In this document: one piece after another, positions 23,327 through 32,382 of the stretch
Numbering within the stretch: position 1 is the stretch's first letter
Layout: every line of letters begins with the position of its first letter
From: Pontiellaceae bacterium
GTDB lineage: Bacteria; Verrucomicrobiota; Kiritimatiellia; Kiritimatiellales; Pontiellaceae
Length of the DNA: 33,687 bases
Direction: 5' to 3'
Assembly (NCBI GenBank): GCA_016937945.1
Contig: JAFGVP010000175.1
Span: forward strand, 1 to 33,687
Program-made: the position numbers and the translations under genes
The notes under the pieces: model-generated
Told to the model about the DNA's origin: nothing
Database searches by the model: none
What the model saw: the letters and a program-made list of their open reading frames with translations, nothing else

Positions 23327-24274
23327 ATGAATTCTAACTCTTTTACCTTTAATCTTACGGCCGCACAACAGGCGGACACTTTTCAACTTCTGAAACAGCT
23401 CAAATATATTCCCGAAAGCGTACCTCATACAAAAATAGCTGTCTCCATTCCTGATTGCAGAATCAACCTTTACAATAGCGGCAAATTAGTTGTGCAGGGG
23501 AAAGGAGCAAAAGACTGGGTAACATTTACCCTTGAACCCGAAATCCTAAAAGAAGTATCGCTCGGATACGAAGAACTGAACGATCCCGAGGCATTTCAAC
23601 CACACATGGGCATCGATGAGAGCGGCAAAGGCGACTTCTTTGGACCGCTGGTTATCGCTTCCGCGTATGTCAACGAGGAACTCGTCACCAAACTGCGAGA
23701 AATGGGCGTCCGAGACAGCAAAAAGATCTCTTCAGACAAAGTCGCCCTGTCCATGGCACGAGATATCAGAAAACTTCTTGGTGATCGTTGCGCACTCGTC
23801 ACCATTGGCCCTCGCTCCTATAACCGGATGTATTCAAAAATCAGGAATGTAAACAAAATGCTGGCATGGGGACATGCCCGAGCCATCGAAAACCTGCTTG
23901 AAAAAGTTCCGGATTGCCCAAGAGCGCTCTCCGACAAATTCGGACCCACCCATCAGATTGAAAGAGCCCTGCTGGAAAAAGGAAAAAAAATAAGACTGGA
24001 CCAACGCATAAAAGCCGAGTCAGACCCCGCCGTGGCAGCGGCATCCATTCTTGCCCGTGCGGGATTTGTTTACGCCCTTCAAAAAATGGGAAAGGAACAT
24101 AACACCCTGATCCCGAAAGGTGCGTCCGATAAAGTACGCAGAGAAGCAGAAAAAATGATAGCAGAGCACGGCCCCGGCATATTACTGAACCTAGCGAAGT
24201 GTCATTTCCAGACCACCGACAAGGTTTTGGCTGAAGTTGGATACTCCCGAAAGGACCTCCCACCGACCAACTAA
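23327..24274 (+). CDS. rnhC: Ribonuclease HIII
   Basis: Cleaves the RNA strand of RNA/DNA hybrids. The 315-residue protein combines an N-terminal TBP-like substrate-binding domain (about residues 1-80, with VQGKGAKDW) with an RNase HII-like catalytic domain. The active-site motif GIDESGKGDFFGPLV (Asp97, Glu98) has the ESGKGD form that separates HIII from HII, where it is EAGRGP. Further matches are VRDSKKIS and AESDPAVAAASILARAGF. No clear ribosome binding site precedes the ATG. It is divergent from the export locus. RNase HIII is found in some Firmicutes and in chlamydiae and relatives, consistent with a PVC origin. Confidence 0.95.
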   Translation: MNSNSFTFNLTAAQQADTFQLLKQLKYIPESVPHTKIAVSIPDCRINLYNSGKLVVQGKGAKDWVTFTLEPEILKEVSLGYEELNDPEAFQPHMGIDESGKGDFFGPLVIASAYVNEELVTKLREMGVRDSKKISSDKVALSMARDIRKLLGDRCALVTIGPRSYNRMYSKIRNVNKMLAWGHARAIENLLEKVPDCPRALSDKFGPTHQIERALLEKGKKIRLDQRIKAESDPAVAAASILARAGFVYALQKMGKEHNTLIPKGASDKVRREAEKMIAEHGPGILLNLAKCHFQTTDKVLAEVGYSRKDLPPTN

Positions 24275-24383
24275 GCACTCCCTGATGCTCCGACCGGCTC
24301 TAAAAAAATAAAAGTTAGCCTTGCGCAGGAAGGCAGGGTTTGTTTAAAAACCACGCTCCCAATTGAACACGAGGATTTTTGCC

Positions 24384-24590
24384 ATGAAAAAAGATATTCA
24401 TCCCAACTATAACGAAGCAGTTATTCGCTGCGCCTGCGGAAACGAGATCCAGACTCGTTCGACCGTTAAGGAAATGCACGTGAACACCTGCTCAAGCTGT
24501 CATCCGTTCTTCACCGGACAGGCCAAATTCATCGACACTGAAGGTCGTGTGGATCGCTTCAAGAAGCGTTTCGCTGAAGGCATGTACTAA
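24384..24590 (+). CDS. rpmE: 50S ribosomal protein L31
   Basis: Small ribosomal protein bL31, 68 residues, of the zinc-binding type. It starts MKKDIHPNY and holds the metal ligands Cys16, Cys18, Cys36 and Cys39 (CACG and [11 protein letters not shown]), so it would be the Zn-replete form. The ATG at 24384 is supported by GAGG about 9 bases upstream; a 7-codon longer frame is not needed. A possible promoter TTGCGC-N17-TTAAAA lies upstream. It is followed by a strong terminator and then by prfA, the common rpmE-prfA order. Confidence 0.97.
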   Translation: MKKDIHPNYNEAVIRCACGNEIQTRSTVKEMHVNTCSSCHPFFTGQAKFIDTEGRVDRFKKRFAEGMY

Positions 24591-24608
24591 TCATTGCTGT
24601 TGTAGAAT

Positions 24609-24641
24609 GGCCGAACCCGCGAAAGCCGGTTCGGCCTTTTT
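24609..24641 (+). terminator. Rho-independent terminator after rpmE
   Basis: Stem GGCCGAACC/GGTTCGGCC (24609-24617 with 24628-24636) with additional inner pairing around a GAAA tetraloop, then five T. It starts 18 bases past the rpmE stop and ends 27 bases before the prfA ATG, so it probably limits transcription into prfA. Confidence 0.93.
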
Positions 24642-24668
24642 GTATCCACACCCCACCCCAGACATCCC

Positions 24669-25751
24669 ATGATTGACCATTCCTATTTAGAACATCTCAA
24701 AGAACAGGTCACCGCACTCGAAAGCCGCATGTCCCTGCCGGAAGTATCTTCCGACCCGAAAAAAATGCAGGAATGCATGCGGGAATATGCACACAAGAAA
24801 AAACTTGCAGACTGTGCGGGAAAAGTTTTGTTCCTTACGGATGCAAAAGAGGAAAGTGAAGCAATCCTGTCAGATATAACTTCTGACGAAGAACTGAGAG
24901 AAATGGCGGAAATGGAACTGGCCGACATCAGCGAACAGCTGCCTGAGGCGGAACGGGAACTGATGATTGCACTGATCCCTCCGGACCCCACGGACAGTCG
25001 CAATGTGATCATGGAAATCCGGGCAGGAACCGGAGGCGATGAAGCCGGCATTTTCTCAGGCGACCTGCACCGAATGTATACACGCTACTTTGATGCGAAG
25101 GGATGGAAACATTCTGTACTCGACGTCAGCCCTTCCGAAGCAGGCGGTTACAAGGAAATCTCTTTCTCGGTCGAAGGCGAAAACGTGTATAAAACCCTCA
25201 AACACGAGGGAGGAACGCATCGCGTACAACGGGTCCCGAGCACGGAAACCCAAGGCCGTGTCCACACATCAGCGGCAACCGTTGCTGTTCTGGCAGAAGC
25301 TGAAGAGGTGGATATTGAAGTTCGAGCTGAAGACCTCCGTATTGACACCTACCGGGCATCCGGCGCCGGGGGCCAGCACGTGAACACCACGGACTCGGCG
25401 ATCCGCATCACGCACATACCAACCGGCGTCGTCGTTCAGTGCCAGGACGAACGCTCTCAGCACAAAAACAAAGCCGCCGCCATGAAAATGTTGCGAGCGA
25501 AGCTGTTTGATGAAGAACAGAGAAAAAAAGCGGAAGCCGAGGCTTCCGAGCGAAAATCCATGGTAGGCACCGGAGACCGGTCGGAAAAAATCAGGACTTA
25601 TAACTTTCCGCAAAACCGCATGACGGATCATCGCATAAACCTGACTCTTTACAAGCTGGATCGGGTTATGGAAGGAGATCTGGAAGAAATCCTTACCGCC
25701 CTTTATGAGCACGATGTTGAACTGCGTATCAAGCAACAACTAAAAAGCTGA
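24669..25751 (+). CDS. prfA: Peptide chain release factor 1
   Basis: Reads UAA and UAG stop codons and releases the peptide. The 360-residue length is standard. The GGQ hydrolysis motif is at residues 234-236 ([15 protein letters not shown]). The codon-recognition tripeptide region appears as PST at 190-192 in [15 protein letters not shown], equivalent to the PxT motif of RF1 rather than SPF of RF2. The [12 protein letters not shown] segment is conserved. No ribosome binding site is visible before the ATG, which follows the rpmE terminator by only 27 bases; initiation signals are therefore unusual. The next gene downstream is nadB after 129 bases. Confidence 0.96.
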   Translation: MIDHSYLEHLKEQVTALESRMSLPEVSSDPKKMQECMREYAHKKKLADCAGKVLFLTDAKEESEAILSDITSDEELREMAEMELADISEQLPEAERELMIALIPPDPTDSRNVIMEIRAGTGGDEAGIFSGDLHRMYTRYFDAKGWKHSVLDVSPSEAGGYKEISFSVEGENVYKTLKHEGGTHRVQRVPSTETQGRVHTSAATVAVLAEAEEVDIEVRAEDLRIDTYRASGAGGQHVNTTDSAIRITHIPTGVVVQCQDERSQHKNKAAAMKMLRAKLFDEEQRKKAEAEASERKSMVGTGDRSEKIRTYNFPQNRMTDHRINLTLYKLDRVMEGDLEEILTALYEHDVELRIKQQLKS

Positions 25752-25880
25752 TCAACGCTGGCACTTCCTCCGCCCCCGCTTTCACCCCATAAAAATAAAG
25801 AGATCATCCTGCTCTTCTCATTCTGGGTATGACGCGTATATTCCAACACATACAGCGATAGAGAGGCGGTTTAACCACGC

Positions 25881-27500
25881 ATGAACTCAACGTCAACAAG
25901 CTATGATTTTCTGGTAATCGGCAGTGGTCTGGCCGGGCTGACAGCAGCAATAGAACTGTCTCGACACGGATCCGTGCTCGTTGCAAGCAAAGAGCAGGCG
26001 TCAGAGTGTAACAGTTTTTATGCTCAGGGCGGAATTGCCTGCGTAATTGATCCGGAAGACTCCATAGAGGCACATCTCGAAGATACCCTGCAAACCGGTC
26101 AGGGACTAGTGGATCAGAATGTAGCCCGCAAGATTATAGCGGCAGGTAAAGACAGGATCTGTGATCTTGAAGAATTGGGAATCGAATTCGATCACCGAAG
26201 GCGTAAGGGATACGAAAATGAATATGATCTAGGCAAGGAAGGCGGACATTCCCATCGACGGGTATTGCATGCCGGAGATATTACCGGACAATCCATGATG
26301 CAAACACTTCTTTCTCTGGTCCGTAAAAATGAGCACATCTGTATTCGTGAAAACCTGATGGCGATTGATCTCGTTACCACAGGATGGATTGGTCATCCGG
26401 GGCCAAACCGATGCGCCGGCGCTTATTTTATCGACAAAACGAGCAACAGGATTTTTCCAGTTCACGCATCGTGCACAGTGCTCGCCACCGGAGGACTGGG
26501 AAAGGTTTATCCATACACGTCCAATCCGGACCTAGCAACGGGCGACGGAGTCGCCATGGCCTGGCGTGCCGGACTACCGATCCGCAACATGGAGTTTGTC
26601 CAGTTTCACCCGACATGCCTTTACCACCCGCAGGCGAAATCATTCCTCATATCCGAAGCCGTTCGCGGAGAAGGTGCCGTTCTGAAGGATATCCGAGGCT
26701 ATGCCTTTATGGCTGAATTTGATGAACGAGGGTCACTGGCAACCCGGGATATTACCGCCCGGGCGATCGATTTTATGATGAAAAAACATGGTGACCCCTA
26801 TGTTTATCTCGATATTACGCACCGGTCCGAATCTTTTTTAAGAGAACGATTCCCCAACCTCTACGCCGCCTGCCTTCATTATGGAATCAACATGGCCAGA
26901 GATCCTATCCCGGTTGTTCCTGCAGCTCACTATTCCTGCGGCGGCGTTGTTGCGGAAGTCGACGGAACAACCAGCCTGCCCGGTTTGTATGCCTGCGGCG
27001 AAGTGGCAAGCACAGGGCTTCATGGCGCAAACCGCCTTGCCAGCAACTCGTTGCTTGAAGCTCTGGTCTGCGGCCACGAAACCGCAGTGGAAATTAGCGG
27101 TGTTTGGAAAAATTTCAGGGAGGAGGTTACGATTCCTCCGTGGAAATGCGGCGAAGCCGTCTCATCTGACGAGGCGGTGGTTGTTGAGCATAACTGGAAT
27201 GAAGTGCGAACAGCTATGTGGGATTATGTCGGGATTGTCCGCACCGAACGACGACTGGCCCGAGCCCGCGCTCGCATTCGAAACCTCCGGCAGGAAATCA
27301 ACGAGTATTACGGGGACTATCTGGTCACCTCGGACCTTCTTGAACTGCGAAATATTGCCGATGTCGCCGAACTGATTATCCGCTCAGCCGAACAGCGTAA
27401 AGAGAGCCGTGGGCTGCACTATATGGCCGACCACATAGAACAGACGGATGCGCCGGCGCATACCATTATTCACGACAAGCCCGGTGGTCCCCTGACCTGA
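25881..27500 (+). CDS. nadB: L-aspartate oxidase
   Basis: FAD enzyme that oxidises aspartate to iminoaspartate, the first step of de novo NAD synthesis. The 539-residue protein has the N-terminal FAD motif VIGSGLAGLTAAIEL (GSGLAG at 14-19), the conserved EQASECNSFYAQGGIA segment, the HSHRRVLHAGDITG motif, RNMEFVQFHPTCLYHP, the active-site HYSCGGV and GLYACGEVASTGLHGANRLASNSLLEA. The last ~110 residues are the helical flavoprotein C-terminal domain, ending in ESRGLHYMADH. The ribosome binding site is weak and distant (GAGG ~15 bases). nadA and nadC are not in the window. Confidence 0.96.
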   Translation: MNSTSTSYDFLVIGSGLAGLTAAIELSRHGSVLVASKEQASECNSFYAQGGIACVIDPEDSIEAHLEDTLQTGQGLVDQNVARKIIAAGKDRICDLEELGIEFDHRRRKGYENEYDLGKEGGHSHRRVLHAGDITGQSMMQTLLSLVRKNEHICIRENLMAIDLVTTGWIGHPGPNRCAGAYFIDKTSNRIFPVHASCTVLATGGLGKVYPYTSNPDLATGDGVAMAWRAGLPIRNMEFVQFHPTCLYHPQAKSFLISEAVRGEGAVLKDIRGYAFMAEFDERGSLATRDITARAIDFMMKKHGDPYVYLDITHRSESFLRERFPNLYAACLHYGINMARDPIPVVPAAHYSCGGVVAEVDGTTSLPGLYACGEVASTGLHGANRLASNSLLEALVCGHETAVEISGVWKNFREEVTIPPWKCGEAVSSDEAVVVEHNWNEVRTAMWDYVGIVRTERRLARARARIRNLRQEINEYYGDYLVTSDLLELRNIADVAELIIRSAEQRKESRGLHYMADHIEQTDAPAHTIIHDKPGGPLT

Positions 27501-27543
27501 TCCCTCCCCGACTCCGAAAGGAACGTTGGAAATAGCGCACACC

Positions 27544-27774
27544 TTACGAACGAACAGCGTCGTTCAGCGTACCGCATCGCGGACATCGGTCCATTGGACG
27601 ACTGCGGGCGATCGCATAGACATGCCCGCAGTGTGCACACTCATAGATGCTGTCCTGCGATCGCAGCGGCCTGTGCAGGGAACGCACACTATAGTAGGCC
27701 GCAAGAAAAGCCGTCATCAAAAGCGGCAGGCTCACGAAAAGCACGATGATGCCGGAGAAAGAGAGTGTTATCAT
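27544..27774 (-). CDS. Small membrane protein with a zinc ribbon
   Basis: A 76-residue protein with an N-terminal membrane helix (IIVLFVSLPLLMTAFLAAYY) and a cytoplasmic or periplasmic C-terminal zinc ribbon formed by two CxxC knuckles (ECAHCGHVY and RCPRCGTLN). Its ATG overlaps the TonB-like gene stop (ATGA), so it is the last gene of the TPR-ExbB-ExbD-TonB operon. It is convergent with nadB, with 43 bases between the stops. The function is unknown; the zinc ribbon could act in metal sensing or protein contact. Confidence 0.75.
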   Translation of the reverse strand: MITLSFSGIIVLFVSLPLLMTAFLAAYYSVRSLHRPLRSQDSIYECAHCGHVYAIARSRPMDRCPRCGTLNDAVRS

Positions 27775-28496
27775 GGCGCCCCCCCCGCTTCTTCCTGGTC
27801 AGATGCGTAGATTTCTATCCTGCTTTCAAGTGCGTTTCCCGGCTTGAAACGAAGCTGATAGAGCATACTGACCAGTTGTTGATTGAGCGTTTTAGAACTT
27901 AGCGGTTGCTGCACAAACACATGCTCCACCACGCCGAATTCAGAAACATTCAGTACGGCCTCTATGACCTTATCAGCATCGGTGGACTGACCAAGTCCCT
28001 CAGGAAGAACGATTTCACCGATCATTCGGTCGCGCAGTGCCGGATCCAGAACCACGCGACGCCCCGGAGCAATTCCCGACAAGGCTCCTCGATCATCCTC
28101 GGGAATCTCCAATCGTTTTTTTGAGGGAGAGATCATTAATGACTCCGGCGCACCGAAATCGAGATTCTTCCACTGCTGGAGATCGACGGAAAGAAACTGC
28201 TCCGTCTCACTCTTCGGGGGCACGGTTGTTTTGCTGGTTTTCACATCATGATCAAGCAGCTCGGCACTGAAGCCCGAAGCGGAAGGCAGAGAAAAGAGAA
28301 CCGGCGACCAAACAACCCGGGCATCCGTTTCGTTCGCGGAAGTAAGTTCTCCTCCGACCATAAAGCGCGTGACAGGAGGAACCGGCAGTCCATTGACCGG
28401 CGCAGAATCAACCGGCTTAACCACCAGAAGAAACAGCAGGTGCAATGCAACACCGACTCCGGCAATAATTCCGATCCCCATCCGGGAATGATTCAT
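27771..28496 (-). CDS. TonB-like energy transducer
   Basis: 241-residue protein with one N-terminal membrane helix (GIGIIAGVGVALHLLFLLVV, about residues 7-26), a long periplasmic linker, and a C-terminal ~70 residues resembling a TonB C-terminal fold (VIEAVLNVSEFGVVEHVFVQ, then LVSMLYQLRFKPG). It lacks the classical EP/KP repeat; the linker is only moderately proline-rich. Context supports the call: it directly follows ExbB- and ExbD-like genes, overlapping the exbD stop by ATGA. It would pass proton-motive force energy to an outer-membrane receptor or to the TPR partner encoded in the same operon. Confidence 0.72.
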   Translation of the reverse strand: MNHSRMGIGIIAGVGVALHLLFLLVVKPVDSAPVNGLPVPPVTRFMVGGELTSANETDARVVWSPVLFSLPSASGFSAELLDHDVKTSKTTVPPKSETEQFLSVDLQQWKNLDFGAPESLMISPSKKRLEIPEDDRGALSGIAPGRRVVLDPALRDRMIGEIVLPEGLGQSTDADKVIEAVLNVSEFGVVEHVFVQQPLSSKTLNQQLVSMLYQLRFKPGNALESRIEIYASDQEEAGGAP

Positions 28497-28954
28497 GGAC
28501 TGGTCTCCTCAACGCCGGCAATTCGCGTAGCAATGGAAACCTCCTGCACGCCTGCCCCCATAGCTGCGTTCCAAGCCTCGACAATACGCCCGAGATCGAC
28601 GTCCCTGTCGGCCTCAATAATCAGCGGAATTCCCGGATTCCTGGCCGCTTCTTCCATGAGCGCGTCCGGAAGTCGCCCGGAATCCAGCCGCTCATCGTTA
28701 AAATAAAACCATCCTCCACGAGTGATCGACAAAACCATGGAGCTGAACCGGGCACCGCCGGAAAATGTGGATATCGGCAGATCAACCTGAATACCGGGCT
28801 GTAGAACAAAGGGCGAAACCGCGAGGAAAAATGCAAGCATCAGCAACGCCGCATCGCAGAATGCCGTCGCAATTGTAAACACGCCGGCGCGCTGCCGCGT
28901 CGGCTTAAACTGACGCAGCGCCTTACTCTGTTTATGGGGATCAAACGGTTTCAT
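28493..28954 (-). CDS. ExbD/TolR-family biopolymer transport protein
   Basis: 153-residue proton-channel subunit with one membrane helix (about residues 25-50). Asp34 in FCDAALLMLAFFL matches the essential aspartate of ExbD/TolR. The periplasmic domain carries the family pattern IQVDLPIS near the start and the segment PLIIEADRDVDLGRIVEAW. The ATG at 28954 overlaps the end of the ExbB-like gene by 14 bases; the longer upstream frame is only a shadow. The TonB-like gene follows with an ATGA overlap. This three-gene coupling is a strong sign of a stable complex. Confidence 0.88.
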   Translation of the reverse strand: MKPFDPHKQSKALRQFKPTRQRAGVFTIATAFCDAALLMLAFFLAVSPFVLQPGIQVDLPISTFSGGARFSSMVLSITRGGWFYFNDERLDSGRLPDALMEEAARNPGIPLIIEADRDVDLGRIVEAWNAAMGAGVQEVSIATRIAGVEETSP

Positions 28955-29582
28955 CGCCAAATTCTCCGACCGGCACGCGGTCATACGCGAGAAAACGATA
29001 TATTTCCTCTGCGGCATAATCCATGTTCAGTGTGATCCGTTCCACGCGACTGAGCAGGAAGTTATATCCGGCAAAAGACGGAATCGAAACACAAAGACCC
29101 ACGGCACTGGTCACCAGCGCCTGCCATATCCCGCCGGAAAGAGCACCGATCTCAATCAGCGGAGCCCCCTGCTCCATCGTCATAAAAACCTGCACCAGAC
29201 CGACAATCGTGCCCAGCAAACCTAGAAGAGGCGTGATCTGGGCAATGGTCAACAAACCGCCAAGATTCTTTTCCAATCGGGGAATCTCTGCCAGTCCGGC
29301 CTTTGAAATCGTCTGTTTGAGCTCGTCCCTCGGTTCGTCGGAATGGAGCAGCGCCGTCCGCACAATGTGCGCAACGGGCCCCGGCGTTTGATCGCAGATA
29401 GAAACCGCTTCTGCCACATTACCGCGATTGACCAGCGTATAAATTCCACTCAGGAAATCCTCCTGCTTGATCTGAGCACGGTGCAGATGAAAGACCCGTT
29501 CAAGAAACATCACCGACGCCGCTATGCTGCAGATCATGATCGGCCACATGATCAGGCCGCCCTTAATCATTAGTTCCCACAT
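28941..29582 (-). CDS. MotA/TolQ/ExbB proton channel family protein
   Basis: 213-residue polytopic subunit with three membrane helices: an N-terminal one (GLIMWPIMICSIAASVMFLE), a second (LLTIAQITPLLGLLGTIVGLV), and a third (ALVTSAVGLCVSIPSFAGY), with the loop EIPRLEKNLGGLL between the first two. The ATPLLGLLGTV-like block and the GIWQALVTSAVGL block are the family signature. The ATG at 29582 has GGAG 9 bases upstream; 55 further codons upstream belong to a shadow frame in the TPR gene. It lies 19 bases after the TPR gene stop and overlaps exbD by 14 bases. Confidence 0.92.
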   Translation of the reverse strand: MWELMIKGGLIMWPIMICSIAASVMFLERVFHLHRAQIKQEDFLSGIYTLVNRGNVAEAVSICDQTPGPVAHIVRTALLHSDEPRDELKQTISKAGLAEIPRLEKNLGGLLTIAQITPLLGLLGTIVGLVQVFMTMEQGAPLIEIGALSGGIWQALVTSAVGLCVSIPSFAGYNFLLSRVERITLNMDYAAEEIYRFLAYDRVPVGEFGDETV

Positions 29583-29601
29583 ATCAAAACTCTCCGTCTT
29601 T

Positions 29602-32118
29602 CTATTCCGATTCCCGGGCCTGTTCAAAGAGCAACCAATTGGCCGTCCGGATCTTTTCCATTTTCTTTCTGGCTTCATCGGCAGCTGGAACAGCCGCCTC
29701 CACCACCCGCTCATAAACCTGAACCGCGTCCACCCAGGACTGTTCATTCTCCTTGAGAGCAGCTGCCCCGAAGGAGGCCCGCGTAAACCACATTACGCTG
29801 CGCGGTGAACGCTCTGTCGCAGGGAAGGAATAGACCACGTTCATATAGCGGCTGAAGGCTTTGTCAAACATCCCCTGCTTTTCGAGACATCGACCGATTT
29901 TATATTCAGCCTGCAGTTTCAGCGGCGCCGGCGCAACAGGACGGTCCAGAATCGCCTGATACGAAGCCATCGCTTCTTCGTAGCGGACAGGATTCTCCGC
30001 TCCCAGCGAAAACTGACAGTCCCCTTTGCGTCCCCAAGCAGCATTCACAAGATCGCTCTCCGGATAATTCTTAATGACCTCTTCGAAGGCAAGAATGGCT
30101 CGGGAAAACTCGCCGATCATGGTCAGCGCATCGCCTTGGGCAAATCGGATCTGCGGCAGGATATCCGATTCAGGATAGCTTTTGGCTACCTCACTGTAAC
30201 GCTCGATCGCGCCGCGGTAATCCGACTCGGCAGCCGCCGCACGCCCCGCCCAGTAAAGAGCTCTCGGCGCAAGCGGGTGCGAGGAAAATTCTTTGGCAAC
30301 CTGAAGAAACAGCGGCATCGCGGCGTCATAATCACCCTGATTATAATAGTGCTCAGCCAGCCAGAATACCACTTCCGGCGTCCATGCAGACGTCGGATAC
30401 TCCTTAACAAATTGCTGACAGGTCTGAATTGCCTCATCAATCTGACCGCGAGCATAAAGACAGAACCCCCTCATGTAGTAAGCCTGCGGCGCATATTCAC
30501 TTTCCGGATGATTCTCCACCTCAAAATTAAACACTTCCTGCGCTTCCTCGTAGCGACCAAGCTGATAAAGCACCAAGCCCCGCTGATGCTGGGCGGTCAC
30601 CGCGTCCGCACTGTTTGTGTACGTCTGGCTGATCTGCGTATATTTTTTCAACGCCGCCTCCCACTGGCCGCTGGCGCGAAGGATATGGGCGGAGCGCATC
30701 GCGGCCCGCTCGGCAAACGGACTGTTCGCATGGCTGGCCTCCACGATATCGAAGGTCGCCAGCGCCTCCGTGCGACGACCGATGCGAGCCAGCACAAGGC
30801 CCAACTGATAGAGCACGTTCGGCATGTTTTCATTTCCTGAATAATCCAGAATAAAACTCCGGTACCGCTTTTCCGCCTCCTCAAATCGTCCGCACTGGTA
30901 GTAGGAATCACCGGCTTTGATCACGGCGGCGGCTTTCTCGCTATTACTGGAATAGGCCTTGGCCGCTTTGTCGAAAAGCACTGCCGCTTCTGCGTAACGG
31001 GCCAGTCCCCACAAAGCAATCCCCTTACCCATGTAAGCCTCCGCCAGTCCCTCTGAATCATCGGAAACATCCAGATAAACCTGATAGGCATCCACCGCGT
31101 CAGCAAAACGTTCCCCCTTAAGCAAAGCACCTGCTTTCTCTAGCTGAAGCTCTGCAGCCACGCGTTCGTCCGGCGCTTCCGTACGACACTCCTCCAACAG
31201 CTTCAATGCAGCGGCAACATCACCGCCGCTTAAAATCTTCTGAGCCAGAGCCAGTTTCAGGGAAACCCGCAGCCGGGCATCAGGGGAGAGAGCAATTCCT
31301 TTTCTAAGAGCCGCAACCGCTTCGTCATCCCGGCCGGCATGCTCTTCCAATGCCGAAAGCTCAATACACGCATCGATGCGGCTGGCAAGCCGGACCATAT
31401 CATCATCCACCAATACCATCAGCATTTCGCGGGCGGCATCAACGTCCTCATCGCTCCCCGTCGTATAAAGCAGATGGGCCAGCCTGAGCTGGGCAAGACG
31501 GGCCCCGGGCTCTTCAGGATCCTTCAGGAGCACCTCATAAAGCGCCTTTGCATCAGCATATCGTTCCTGCGCCAGATAGACATCCGCAAGATCGAGCATA
31601 TTGTCATTAATGCCCGGACCCGTTGGATAGAGCGAAGCAAATAGCTTATAGGAGGCCGCCGCATCGTTCAGCTTCCCGGAGAGTTCCTGCAATCGCCCTT
31701 TGAGGCGCAGGGCTGCCGGTGCGTAGAGGGTCCCCTTGAGCCCCTCCTCTCCCGATTCAATTGTTGCCAGAGCTTCATCATAACGGCGCAGCTCAAAATA
31801 GGCCCTCGCACGCCAGTAAGCCACTCCCGGGCCGTTTCCTTCGCTCATTAAAAGCTGAAGCATCTCCGAAAAGCGTTTCTGGCCCCATAGTGCGTGCGCC
31901 ATCAACAGGGCTGCATCCCGACGTTCCTCTTCCGAAGGGCCGGACAGCAGCACACCGCGCGCCTGCTGCTCCGCAAGAACATAAAAACCATCGTCCAGCG
32001 ACGACTGGATTACAGGGAAACGCTCGCTTGAGGGATTTCCAAGCACTTCCTGTGCACCGGACTCGACCAAAGGAAGCAAAGCAAAAAACAACAGAATGGC
32101 TGAAAGATAGTGACGCAT
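29602..32118 (-). CDS. Large exported TPR-repeat protein
   Basis: 838-residue protein with a signal peptide (MRHYLSAILLFFALLPLVESGAQ) and an almost continuous chain of tetratricopeptide-type helix pairs. Repeats show the pattern A/Y-x-x-A...-Y-P, for example FEEAEKRYRSFILDYSGN, YEEAQEVFNFEVENHPES and AIERYSEVAKSYPESD. The later half is a run of YbgF/CpoB-like units with the spacing AxxxYxxxxxxYPxS. No catalytic motif is present. It leads the ExbB-ExbD-TonB-like operon with a 19-base gap to exbB, so it is probably a periplasmic scaffold energised by or feeding the proton channel, as TPR partners are in Tol/TonB-type systems. The ribosome binding site is weak; the ATG at 32118 is set by the signal peptide. 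Confidence 0.88.
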   Translation of the reverse strand: MRHYLSAILLFFALLPLVESGAQEVLGNPSSERFPVIQSSLDDGFYVLAEQQARGVLLSGPSEEERRDAALLMAHALWGQKRFSEMLQLLMSEGNGPGVAYWRARAYFELRRYDEALATIESGEEGLKGTLYAPAALRLKGRLQELSGKLNDAAASYKLFASLYPTGPGINDNMLDLADVYLAQERYADAKALYEVLLKDPEEPGARLAQLRLAHLLYTTGSDEDVDAAREMLMVLVDDDMVRLASRIDACIELSALEEHAGRDDEAVAALRKGIALSPDARLRVSLKLALAQKILSGGDVAAALKLLEECRTEAPDERVAAELQLEKAGALLKGERFADAVDAYQVYLDVSDDSEGLAEAYMGKGIALWGLARYAEAAVLFDKAAKAYSSNSEKAAAVIKAGDSYYQCGRFEEAEKRYRSFILDYSGNENMPNVLYQLGLVLARIGRRTEALATFDIVEASHANSPFAERAAMRSAHILRASGQWEAALKKYTQISQTYTNSADAVTAQHQRGLVLYQLGRYEEAQEVFNFEVENHPESEYAPQAYYMRGFCLYARGQIDEAIQTCQQFVKEYPTSAWTPEVVFWLAEHYYNQGDYDAAMPLFLQVAKEFSSHPLAPRALYWAGRAAAAESDYRGAIERYSEVAKSYPESDILPQIRFAQGDALTMIGEFSRAILAFEEVIKNYPESDLVNAAWGRKGDCQFSLGAENPVRYEEAMASYQAILDRPVAPAPLKLQAEYKIGRCLEKQGMFDKAFSRYMNVVYSFPATERSPRSVMWFTRASFGAAALKENEQSWVDAVQVYERVVEAAVPAADEARKKMEKIRTANWLLFEQARESE

Positions 32119-32330
32119 TTAAATACCAGATAAACGACGCATATTATTTCCATAACCCGGCAAATATAAAGCATTTTTTCCCGGGGCTTGAATGCCCCCG
32201 CAATCTTACGGAGTCCGCGTGATCGGCAGATTTCAGCCTTATAAGAGGCGCAATGACGATTGCACCTCCATGAAGGACTGCCTACCTGGCCGGTTGGAGA
32301 CAATACCCGCACGGTTTTGACGTCGATCGT
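32119..32330. other. Intergenic stretch between the TPR operon and the IS graveyard
   Basis: This 212-base region holds no convincing gene. On the minus strand a weak promoter candidate for the TPR operon is TTCAAG-N18-TATATT, just upstream of the TPR start. The remaining sequence may be derived from mobile DNA flanking the inverted repeat at 32331, but no specific element is recognised. Confidence 0.35.
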
Positions 32331-32345
32331 TTCTAGCCCGGATGT
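32331..32345 (+). repeat. Left inverted repeat of the IS1380-like remnant
   Basis: TTCTAGCCCGGATGT here is matched as an inverted copy at 33423-33437 (13 of 15 bases, the first ten identical). The pair encloses the transposase remnants with short spacers on both sides (about 37 bases to the IS110 stop at this end, about 70 bases to the IS1380 start at the other), as expected for terminal inverted repeats. Confidence 0.65.
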
Positions 32346-32382
32346 TGCATGAGTAGTTCTTTTTGAACGCAAAGAAACGGTG

